Assembly (NCBI GenBank): GCA_964568805.1
Contig: CAZMRW010000141.1
Location: 1-5,381 of the forward strand
Length of the DNA stretch: 5,381 nucleotides
Origin: CAZMRW01 sp964568805
GTDB taxonomy: Bacteria; Pseudomonadota; Gammaproteobacteria; Methylococcales; Methylomonadaceae
Direction of reading: 5' to 3'
Both the position numbers and the translations under genes were made by a program. The notes under the pieces were generated by a model, which saw nothing but the letters and a program-made list of their open reading frames with translations, made no database searches and was not told the origin of the DNA. This document shows positions 1 through 5,381 of this stretch, piece by piece; the first letter of the stretch is position 1; each line of letters begins with the position of its first letter.

Positions 1-1588
1 TCACCGGATCTGCCCGCCAGACGATCGCGGATTGGGTATGAACCAGTTTTCTGAATTGAAGCTCGCTGGCAATCAGTTTACTATTGCTTTGTTCGAGTTC
101 TTCAGTGCGCTTATCGACTTCAGATCTGACCGATTCAGTATGGCCGGTGAGCACCAATAAACAGATACTCATAAAACTGGTCAGGAACATGCCGCCGGCA
201 AGTAATTGCCAGACCGACCATGAATAGTTCTCGCTAAGAAATTCATTGTCGGGAGTTACCTGCAATGCCCATTTAGCGGGGCCCAATTCGATGATTTGAG
301 TATTGATGAGGGCCAGCGGGTTGGATAATTGTGTTCCGCTATGGGATTGAAATATGGGGTGTCGGCTGTATTTATCCTGGGTATCGAATAAGGTAATGAT
401 AATGTTATCCAGGCTTTTCTTATCCAACGTATCCAGGACAAATCGATTAATATCGCAAATTCCGGCGACAACTCCTTTCACGTAGTGGCGGCTTTGATCA
501 GATGTTTCAAAAACGGGTGACATAATAAGAAACTCCTGTTTGCCCGTTACGACGGCATCGCCCAAATTTAAATCAAATTTACTCGCTTGCTCAAGTACGT
601 AATTAAAATTAGCGAAACTATTGTTTATACCGGTAACTGAGTAACGTTTAATGAAATGTCTGTCGTTGTTCTCGTCAACAGGTTTCAGCCACATCAGGGT
701 AGAGATGTCCGGCAGTTCCTTGATGATGGAAAGCGAAGCTTTTTGAAAATCGGCTTCCGTTATTTTCATGTTTTCTGATAAGCCTTTGTATACGCTCAAG
801 ACAGTTAATTGACGCTGAAAATGATTTTCTAAATTTTCCCTGATGTTATTGGTCTGCTGGTCGATGACTTTCTGTAAACGCTTGATTTCGAGTTGTTGGG
901 CGAATAAATAGGCGAACGCCGTGATCAGGAACATCAAGATGAGCGGCAAACCCAGTGATAATGCGCGTTGACGCCAGATTCTGCAGGATCGGTCAAAAGT
1001 GATAAAAAACAGCGGCACAAAAACTGCGATTCCTGTGCAGTCTCCAAGCCACCACGTCAAAAAAGCGAATACCAGATCCTCCCTGATGATGACATCGTTA
1101 TAAAACAGACCAAACACGCTAAGAGCTGCCGGTAAAAAAGTTGCAACCGGCCCTGCCAGCAAAAAAAACCGGACTATCAGCCGGGCCGAAACCATTTTAT
1201 TGGGATAGGAGGCAAATTTTTTGACTAAAACGCAACCAAGCCACGCTCTCGCCACGCTATTGAACGGGTTGAGAAAAAAAACCAGCAATTCCGACGGGGA
1301 TTCAAGTAATGCCGATACATCGTAAACTTCATAATGTATCAGCAATTCAGCCAGGAATATGCCGGGCAATACCCTATATCCCCATAACAACGTAGCAGCC
1401 AGAGCAATGCCGGCCGGGGGCCAAATGGCCGTGGCATAACTGGGCGGAAACGATAACGGGAGAGTCAGTTTACCTGCTGCGTAAAATAACAGGAACGTAA
1501 TAAGTATATGAAGAAAACTTTTGCTTACCGTAACTTGTGAGGCGTCAACCGTATCGCCATGGCTACGATGATGAAATAATTTCTTCAT
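1..1588 (-). CDS. MASE1-CHASE-PAS membrane sensor protein, C-terminus cut off by window edge
   Basis: This is the first 529 residues of a multi-pass inner-membrane sensor; the frame stays open to the left edge. Residues 24-230 form a hydrophobic MASE1-type sensor module with its hallmark IWPPAGIALA at 55-64 and TWWLGDCTGIAVFVPLFF at 178-195. Residues about 240-450 form a periplasmic CHASE-type ligand-binding domain (LMWLKP at 298-303, FLIMSPVF at 353-360). A last transmembrane helix spans about 456-482. A charged coiled coil follows (about 484-512), then the start of a PAS domain (FRKLVHTQSAIVWRADPV, 512-529). MASE1 proteins end in histidine kinase or GGDEF/EAL output domains; which one applies here cannot be seen. 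The ATG at 1588 is chosen because an in-frame TAA lies 13 codons upstream with no ATG, GTG or TTG between. The Shine-Dalgarno is poor. The domain calls are firm; ligand and output are unknown. Confidence 0.9.
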   Translation of the reverse strand, partial: MKKLFHHRSHGDTVDASQVTVSKSFLHILITFLLFYAAGKLTLPLSFPPSYATAIWPPAGIALAATLLWGYRVLPGIFLAELLIHYEVYDVSALLESPSELLVFFLNPFNSVARAWLGCVLVKKFASYPNKMVSARLIVRFFLLAGPVATFLPAALSVFGLFYNDVIIREDLVFAFLTWWLGDCTGIAVFVPLFFITFDRSCRIWRQRALSLGLPLILMFLITAFAYLFAQQLEIKRLQKVIDQQTNNIRENLENHFQRQLTVLSVYKGLSENMKITEADFQKASLSIIKELPDISTLMWLKPVDENNDRHFIKRYSVTGINNSFANFNYVLEQASKFDLNLGDAVVTGKQEFLIMSPVFETSDQSRHYVKGVVAGICDINRFVLDTLDKKSLDNIIITLFDTQDKYSRHPIFQSHSGTQLSNPLALINTQIIELGPAKWALQVTPDNEFLSENYSWSVWQLLAGGMFLTSFMSICLLVLTGHTESVRSEVDKRTEELEQSNSKLIASELQFRKLVHTQSAIVWRADPV

Positions 1589-1607
1589 AAGATACTTAAC
1601 TTTTATT

Positions 1608-1636
1608 AATGTAACGACAAACGCTTAACGTGACAA
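1608..1636 (-). promoter_or_regulatory. Candidate sigma70-type promoter for the MASE1/CHASE sensor gene
   Basis: Read on the minus strand there is TTGTCA (1636-1631, 5 of 6 to the -35 consensus), a 17-bp spacer, then TACATT (1613-1608, 4 of 6 to the -10 consensus). Transcription would start near 1601, giving a leader of only about a dozen bases before the ATG at 1588, which fits the absence of a clear Shine-Dalgarno. This is a consensus match only. Confidence 0.35.
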
Positions 1637-1847
1637 AGAATATTTTACGTTTGGGATGAACGGATATGAAATATCATTCTGCGGTAATTCTAGTTCATAA
1701 CTCAGGTAATTGCTGGGAGGCTGCTTATAATTTCCGGAAATTTTCCAAATAGAACGCATGGGCGGCATGGGTTTAGGGCAAGGTTGTGTCGGCAAGTTAC
1801 AGCCTGCCTAATTGTAATCGTTAAAAAAATTAGCGTGGTTTTATTCC
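1637..1847. other. Intergenic stretch without a recognisable gene
   Basis: I see no convincing coding sequence here. It contains a small inverted repeat (GATAT-gaa-ATATC, 1663-1675) and a perfect 14-bp palindrome (1729-1742, listed separately). It also holds a short direct repeat, GCATGGG at 1756-1762 and again at 1765-1771. A 6-bp stem, CTAATT/AATTAG (1808-1813 with 1828-1833), encloses a run of A and looks too loose to be a terminator. Confidence 0.5.
1726..1742. promoter_or_regulatory. 14-bp perfect palindrome overlapping a TATAAT box (possible operator)
   Basis: AATTTCCGGAAATT at 1729-1742 is a perfect inverted repeat. A consensus -10 hexamer, TATAAT on the plus strand (1726-1731), overlaps its left half. 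No good -35 box lies 16-18 bp upstream, so the promoter would need an activator or may be fortuitous. An overlapping palindrome and -10 box is the usual geometry of a repressor operator. The regulator is unknown. Anything transcribed would run rightwards into the decayed reading frame that starts at 1848. Confidence 0.3.
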
Positions 1848-2035
1848 ATGCAAAATAGTCGAATTTGCGCTGATATGATCATCGATAGTGAAACGCCGGC
1901 GCTCAGGCGCTTGCTCTAATCGGTTAAAGTCATCAGCGATTAGGTAATTGTCGAAACCGGTTCGTCCGGCAGCAGCATGCCCGAGTTGAGGAGGAAGCAG
2001 GAATTCCGTGGCGGGGCATACCATGATTAGGTCAA
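1848..2035 (+). pseudogene. Possible relic of a response-regulator (LytTR/AlgR-like) receiver domain
   Basis: Reading from the ATG at 1848 in one frame gives MQNSRICADMIIDSETPALR, then RLL and a stop. The same frame resumes after it with SVKVISD, a stop, then VIVETGSSGSSMPELRRK and on to a stop near 2031. The segment IIDSETPALRRLL resembles the first strand and acidic pocket of receiver domains of the kind IVDDE-x-PA-x-RRLL, with the second Asp changed to Ser. VIVETGSSGSSMPEL falls where such proteins have a V-V-G-E-A-x-N-G-x-x-A-L stretch. Same-frame continuity across two stops suggests a decayed gene, but the match comes from memory and is short. A 64-codon open frame lies antisense (2024-1830) and I recognise nothing in it. 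Chance similarity is a real alternative. Confidence 0.25.
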
Positions 2036-2278
2036 TTCGGGTACGGCCACAAGCCGGCTTTGATTATACGTATCGTTCCAGTCAGAGGAGAGGGGAGGGT
2101 TCCTCCTATGCCGGGTTGATCCTATGAAAGCGAAGTTCTGGATTCGGTCTTCGGTACAGTTTATTTGCGTGAATCAGGTAGCATAGCCCCCGAATCGTCT
2201 CCTGCCGGAGTTTATTCGAACGATGGAAATGGGGGTATATATTGAGAGTCCGGTGGATAGATGGTATCCGAAAAAACA
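2036..2278. other. Intergenic stretch downstream of the lipoprotein gene, no gene recognised
   Basis: No reading frame here looks real. It contains two short perfect palindromes, AAGCCGGCTT (2051-2060) and ATACGTAT (2066-2073). A small hairpin, GGATA-gatgg-TATCC (2255-2269), sits just left of the A-run that forms the terminator's T-tract on the minus strand. A minus-strand open frame at 2390-2106 starts only with TTG, overlaps the terminator hairpin and resembles nothing known, so I do not call it. Confidence 0.5.
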
Positions 2279-2328
2279 CGCGCCGGTAAATCCAGATGAT
2301 GGTATCCACATCTGAATTTACCGGTGTG
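2271..2328 (-). terminator. Rho-independent terminator of the vWA-OmpA lipoprotein gene
   Basis: The arms at 2283-2298 (CCGGTAAATCCAGATG) and 2309-2324 pair at 15 of 16 positions around a 10-nt loop. Four more pairs (two of them G-T) extend the stem out to 2279/2328, giving about 20 bp. On the minus strand the stem is followed two bases later by TTTTTT (2276-2271). It begins about 75 nt after the lipoprotein stop codon, as expected for its transcription terminator. The loop carries GATGGTATCC (in part), which recurs at 2260-2269 just beyond the T-run. Confidence 0.75.
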
Positions 2329-2369
2329 CGGCCGTCCCTTATATCGTGTCGTTCCTTCCGGAAACGGCA

Positions 2370-2396
2370 TCCCGCTTCCGGAGTGTGCAAGCGGGG
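2370..2396. repeat. Short hairpin just downstream of the lipoprotein stop codon
   Basis: CCCGCTT (2371-2377) and AAGCGGG (2389-2395) form a 7-bp stem with an 11-nt loop, only 8 nt past the stop codon on the minus strand. No T-run follows, so it is not a terminator by itself. It may stabilise the 3' end of the transcript, or simply precede the stronger hairpin at 2279-2328. Confidence 0.4.
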
Positions 2397-2403
2397 AAGA
2401 AAG

Positions 2404-3576
2404 TTATTGCATAACTTTCAATTCAACACGACGGTTATTGGCACGGCCCTCTTCGGTGTCATTGGTATCGATAGGTTGGGTCAAGCCATATCCTTGTGCA
2501 CTAAAGGTTGCATTTGCACCGACTTTTTCAGACAAGTAGTTGGCAACTGCATGTGCCCGACGCTCGGATAGAGCCTGGTTGTATTCTGCTGATGCGGTGT
2601 TGCTGGTGTGGCCTTGTACTTCAATTTTTACGCCCGGATTATTCATGATAACCTGTGCAGCGCTATCAAGCTCATTAAAGTATTGCGGTTTGATAGTACT
2701 CTTGTCGTTGTCAAATTTAATATCAACTATCCAGCAGCCGAATTGATTGACATGAGCGCCTTTTAAAGTAGCCGGGCATCTGTCATCACAATCATTGACT
2801 CCGTCGGCATCGGAATCCATCGATGTACACTCGACAGCAGCAGGTTTCAGGAATACGCTTTGGACGAATTTAGCGACGCCGCCGCTGGTGGCGAGATCTT
2901 CGGCTTGAACCCGATAGCCGCAGCCCGCTTTATCGGAAAGCTGGTTTAACAATAATTTGCCTTCTTCTTCATGTTTGTTGCCAACCCAGACAGAGTATAC
3001 GCAAACCCTGTCGCCGTATTGCTGCTTCAATGCCTGAACTGGGGATATCGGGTTACCATCAAGATCGTGTCCGTCGCTGAGAATTAAAACAGCTATTTGT
3101 CCCGATGTTGCTGATAAATCGGCTCCAGTGCCGTCGATTGCGCTGCCCATCGGCGAACCGCCGCTCGAGCAGGTCAGAGTGTCTATGCCGGAACTGAATG
3201 TGGCTTTTGAGTAGGCAACTGGCGCCATGTTAAGTTGAGTGGCACCCCATGAAGTGCAAGGACCAAAACCAAAACTGCGGATGCTTGAGGTTAAATTTAA
3301 ATCCGGTATGGTTTGGTTTATCCTGGACAGGATTTCCTTTTCAACTGCAAATTTTGTATCAGCAGGAAATCCCGCCCCATCGTAGTCGTCCGACATTGAT
3401 GAAGATGAGTCGTTGATGACAAAAAAATTGTCGGTTTTTTGTTGATACTGACCCGAGGCAAGCAGAGGGTTTAAGTCGGTTGCTTGAAATGGTTCAATAG
3501 TGCCTGCCGGATGCGTTGCGCAACCCGATAGAAACAATCCTGCAAGTGATGCGGCTATTATTAGTATTTTTTTCAT
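2404..3576 (-). CDS. Outer-membrane lipoprotein with vWA, TSP3-type calcium motif and OmpA peptidoglycan-binding domain
   Basis: The 390-residue product opens with a lipoprotein signal (MKKILIIAASLAGLFLSGC) whose lipobox ends at Cys19; Ala20 favours outer-membrane sorting. Residues about 50-245 form a vWA domain with a complete MIDAS metal site: D56-x-S58-x-S60, S141 in GGSPMG, and D168 in LSDGHD. Residues 254-268 (DSDADGVNDCDDRCP) fit one thrombospondin type-3 calcium motif. Residues about 284-390 are an OmpA C-terminal domain with LSERRA at 337-342 and NNRRVEL near the end. The aspartate that normally contacts diaminopimelate is Ser325 (GHTSNTAS), while the partner Arg340 is kept. Eight cysteines besides Cys19 suggest disulfides. 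The frame extends to 3654, but the start at 3576 is set by an AGGAG and the signal peptide. A terminator follows. Role inferred: envelope anchoring plus metal-dependent binding of an unknown partner. Confidence 0.93.
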   Translation of the reverse strand: MKKILIIAASLAGLFLSGCATHPAGTIEPFQATDLNPLLASGQYQQKTDNFFVINDSSSSMSDDYDGAGFPADTKFAVEKEILSRINQTIPDLNLTSSIRSFGFGPCTSWGATQLNMAPVAYSKATFSSGIDTLTCSSGGSPMGSAIDGTGADLSATSGQIAVLILSDGHDLDGNPISPVQALKQQYGDRVCVYSVWVGNKHEEEGKLLLNQLSDKAGCGYRVQAEDLATSGGVAKFVQSVFLKPAAVECTSMDSDADGVNDCDDRCPATLKGAHVNQFGCWIVDIKFDNDKSTIKPQYFNELDSAAQVIMNNPGVKIEVQGHTSNTASAEYNQALSERRAHAVANYLSEKVGANATFSAQGYGLTQPIDTNDTEEGRANNRRVELKVMQ

Positions 3577-3581
3577 TGTAA

Positions 3582-3588
3582 TCTCCTT
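3582..3588 (-). promoter_or_regulatory. Ribosome binding site that fixes the lipoprotein start
   Basis: On the minus strand AAGGAGA lies here, with the AGGAG core (3587-3583) six bases before the ATG at 3576. The same frame is open for 26 more codons to an ATG at 3654. Those extra residues would sit in front of a textbook lipoprotein signal peptide and bury it, so this site decides the start. Confidence 0.85.
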
Positions 3589-3699
3589 GTTTAACAAAAC
3601 GATGAAGATAAAGCGGTGCTTTGCAGTATCCACAGTAAAAGATTCTATCATCATATTGATTCAATTAGAATACTAAAAGTTTATCTTTAATTACCAGGG

Positions 3700-3755
3700 A
3701 AATATTATATTAATTTTAATCAATAAATAGTGTATCAGTATTATTTTGGGTCAAC
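3700..3755 (-). promoter_or_regulatory. Candidate promoter region for the lipoprotein gene
   Basis: Two partial promoters are visible on the minus strand in a very AT-rich stretch. One is TTGACC (3754-3749, 5 of 6 to -35) with only a weak TATTTA 19 bp on. The other is a perfect TATAAT (3709-3704) with a poor CACTAT at a 17-bp spacing. Either would leave a leader of over 100 nt before the AGGAG site. I cannot say which is used, if either. Confidence 0.27.
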
Positions 3756-4074
3756 GTTTATTCAATTTATCTGGCGGCTTATAGGACACGTGTGGGGTCA
3801 CAAAAAGAGGCTGCGTATAACCTTTAAACTCCGGTTTTTATATTTTTCTTTGAGGTATCCATTCTGGAATGCTCAACGTTCACCAATAATCGATTCGATT
3901 CTATTCTGACTTGTAAAAACAATGTATTGCAGTCATTTCGTTTGGCATCTCATTCATGTACTGCGAGAATTGCTGATATAATTCACGATCCCGTAGGTTC
4001 TAACGGAAGGGTAGTGGAGCAGCAAATCAGTCAATATCGAGGCAAGTCATGTAAAAAGGTTGTCCGATATTGCC

Positions 4075-4110
4075 GGGAGTTGCAGGCGTGCCATGCTAAC
4101 TGCAATTCCC
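4075..4110. repeat. 10-bp inverted repeat with 16-nt loop in the intergenic region
   Basis: GGGAGTTGCA (4075-4084) pairs with TGCAATTCCC (4101-4110) over ten positions, one of them a G-T pair. There is no adjacent T-run on either strand, so it is not a standard terminator. It could be a structured RNA element, a regulator site or chance; nothing nearby settles which. Confidence 0.4.
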
Positions 4111-4306
4111 ATGTTGCGGAATTTACACGGACCATTGATGTCTACGGTCACACTGGCTAATTTACGGGGTCGCTGATTTAATCCCGGCAGGCTCATGGGC
4201 ATCGGCAAGCCAAGATTTGCGTTCGTGGTCAGTTTGTCGAGCCATGAACCAAATCATGCACCTTAACTTACCAAAAATGAATTTTACTAACGAATAAATA
4301 TTATCA

Positions 4307-5381
4307 ATGACAATAACAACACGTTTTGCTCCCAGTCCAACGGGATATCTGCATATTGGAGGCGCTCGAACAGCGCTGTTTTCATGGCTGTACGCACGCA
4401 AACACGGCGGAAACTTTATCTTAAGAATTGAGGATACCGATCTTGAGCGATCAACCCAGGAATCGGTTAACGCCATTCTGGAAGGGATGACATGGCTGGG
4501 CCTTGAATATGACCAAGGCCCCTTTTACCAGACCCATCATTTCGATCGATACAAGGAAATTATTCAGCGATTATTGGATCAGGGCGATGCCTATTATTGC
4601 TATTGCAGCAAAGAGGAACTGGAATCCTTGCGTAGCGAGCAAATGGCCAAAAAAGAAAAGCCTCGTTACAACGGCAAGTGCAGGGACATCAAAGAGCATC
4701 ATCATGACCGGGAACGGGTGATACGGTTCAAAAATCCGCTGGACGGCGTTGTGGTCATTCCGGATCTGGTTAAAGGAGAGATCGTGGTCGCCAACAAGGA
4801 ACTGGATGATTTGATTATTGCCAGGGCTGATGGCAGTCCAACTTACAATTTGACTGTTGTCGTCGATGACATGGACATGAAAGTAACGCACGTCATTCGC
4901 GGCGACGATCATATCAACAATACCCCCAGGCAGATGAATATTCTAAAAGCCTTGGGCGCTGAATTACCAAAATACGCTCATTTACCGATGATTCTCGGTT
5001 CTGATGGAGCGCGTTTATCGAAACGCCATGGCGCCGTCAGCGTCATGCAATTTCGCGATGACGGCTATTTACCGGAAGCGTTGTTGAATTATCTGGTGAG
5101 ACTCGGCTGGTCTCACGGCGATCAGGAAATATTTTCTGTCGATGAAATGGTTGAATACTTCCAGTTGGAAAACGTTAATGTGTCGGCATCAATCTTCAAT
5201 AATGAAAAACTGCTCTGGCTCAATCATCAATATATTATGAACAGCGATCCGGCTCATGTCGCTCGGCACTTGAGCTGGCATATCGGCCAGCTGGGAATTG
5301 ATCCAGCAGAAGGACCGGCGCTAATCGATATCGTCATGGTGCAACGGGAGCGTTGTAAAACATTGGTGGAAATGGCCGATG
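4307..5381 (+). CDS. gltX: Glutamyl-tRNA synthetase (GltX), C-terminus cut off by window edge
   Basis: GluRS charges tRNA-Glu with glutamate using ATP, in the cytoplasm. The 358 residues seen match the E. coli-type enzyme along their length, about three quarters of its usual size of roughly 470. The class I signature is RFAPSPTGYLHIGGARTAL (6-24, HIGH motif as H16-I-G-G), and the KMSKS loop is LSKRH (237-241). The strings VIRGDDHINNTPRQ (196-209), EALLNYLVRLGWSHGDQEIF and KLLWLNHQYI are family hallmarks. The zinc-region cysteines C98, C100 and C125 are present; the position E. coli fills with His127 is Asp here, with a HHH run at 131-133 close by. The ATG at 4307 is fixed by an in-frame TAA at 4295-4297. 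No Shine-Dalgarno is visible. It is transcribed away from the lipoprotein gene and appears to stand alone upstream. Lost: most of the anticodon-binding C-terminal half. Confidence 0.98.
   Translation, partial: MTITTRFAPSPTGYLHIGGARTALFSWLYARKHGGNFILRIEDTDLERSTQESVNAILEGMTWLGLEYDQGPFYQTHHFDRYKEIIQRLLDQGDAYYCYCSKEELESLRSEQMAKKEKPRYNGKCRDIKEHHHDRERVIRFKNPLDGVVVIPDLVKGEIVVANKELDDLIIARADGSPTYNLTVVVDDMDMKVTHVIRGDDHINNTPRQMNILKALGAELPKYAHLPMILGSDGARLSKRHGAVSVMQFRDDGYLPEALLNYLVRLGWSHGDQEIFSVDEMVEYFQLENVNVSASIFNNEKLLWLNHQYIMNSDPAHVARHLSWHIGQLGIDPAEGPALIDIVMVQRERCKTLVEMAD

Larger units (their letters stand above)
3577..4306. other. Divergent intergenic region between the lipoprotein gene and gltX
   Basis: These 730 bases separate two genes transcribed away from each other, so both promoters should lie here. 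The left part (to about 3780) is AT-rich and promoter-like. An 8-bp palindrome, ACACGTGT, lies at 3786-3793. From about 3927 to 4250 the composition becomes more even, like coding DNA. A 77-codon open frame (plus, 3927-4160) and a 51-codon one (minus, about 4204-4049) overlap antisense there. Neither has a ribosome site or a product I recognise. The stretch could be a decayed gene. Close to gltX only weak promoter-like hexamers are seen (TTAACT at 4263-4268, TACTAA at 4285-4290). Confidence 0.5.

Noticed and set aside
256..471. 71-codon minus-strand open frame
   Set aside because: It lies wholly inside the CHASE-domain coding region on the same strand in another frame; the sensor frame has clear domain signatures and this one has none.
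1830..2024. 64-codon minus-strand open frame starting with ATG
   Set aside because: No ribosome site, no family resemblance. It is antisense to the possible receiver relic, and the gap it occupies shows no other coding sign.
2106..2390. 94-codon minus-strand open frame right after the lipoprotein gene
   Set aside because: It starts with TTG, lacks a ribosome site, and the lipoprotein's terminator hairpin and T-run fall inside it.
2296..2746. Several plus-strand open frames of 68-91 codons
   Set aside because: They are antisense to the OmpA and TSP3 regions of the lipoprotein, whose coding assignment is certain.
3818..3850. Possible terminator: short stem followed by T-rich tract
   Set aside because: The stem is only about 4 bp (AAAC-tccg-GTTT) and there is no plus-strand gene upstream of it to terminate.
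1589..4306. tRNA genes, CRISPR repeats or insertion-sequence ends in the two gene-poor stretches
   Set aside because: No T-loop-like consensus in a cloverleaf context, no regularly spaced repeats, and no terminal inverted repeats with target duplications were found by eye.
4162..4476. 104-codon minus-strand open frame
   Set aside because: Most of it is antisense to the catalytic N-terminus of gltX; its remaining tail shows no recognisable motif.
4503..4912. Open frames on both strands (plus 4503-4721, minus 4912-4571)
   Set aside because: Shadows of gltX, which covers the whole interval with conserved family motifs.

Overview
The window looks like chromosomal DNA from a Gram-negative, probably gammaproteobacterial, organism. 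The strongest clue is the glutamyl-tRNA synthetase at the right edge, which follows the E. coli-type enzyme almost residue for residue through the catalytic and zinc-binding regions. The other two genes fit the same setting: an outer-membrane lipoprotein with an OmpA peptidoglycan-binding domain, and a MASE1/CHASE membrane sensor. The moderate GC content and this gene mix would suit a methanotroph-type (Methylococcales) genome, but that is a guess and the window does not prove it.

Layout. From 1 to 1588, on the minus strand, lies the N-terminal 529 residues of a membrane sensor (MASE1, CHASE, a final transmembrane helix, a coiled coil and the first residues of a PAS domain). Its output domain lies beyond the left edge. 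From 1589 to 2403 there is a gene-poor stretch of about 0.8 kb. It holds a candidate promoter for the sensor, a perfect 14-bp palindrome, a possible decayed response-regulator relic on the plus strand, and a strong hairpin plus T-run that terminates the next gene. From 2404 to 3576, on the minus strand, is a complete 390-residue lipoprotein with a von Willebrand A (vWA) domain, one thrombospondin-type-3 calcium motif and an OmpA C-terminal domain. From 3577 to 4306 is a second gene-poor stretch, AT-rich on its left and of mixed composition on its right, with no gene I can recognise. From 4307 to the right edge, on the plus strand, is gltX (358 codons seen).

How the parts relate. The three genes do not form one operon. 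The sensor and the lipoprotein lie on the same strand but are separated by a terminator and about 800 bp. gltX is divergent from the lipoprotein. The sensor probably reads a periplasmic ligand and relays it to a cytoplasmic output. The lipoprotein probably sits in the outer membrane, touching peptidoglycan with its C-terminal domain and a partner or metal with its vWA domain. gltX is housekeeping. Only about 71% of the window is coding. No CRISPR array, rRNA, tRNA or intact mobile element was seen. The most interesting points are the lipoprotein's domain combination, the loss of its usual diaminopimelate-contacting aspartate, and the possible response-regulator relic next to the sensor gene.
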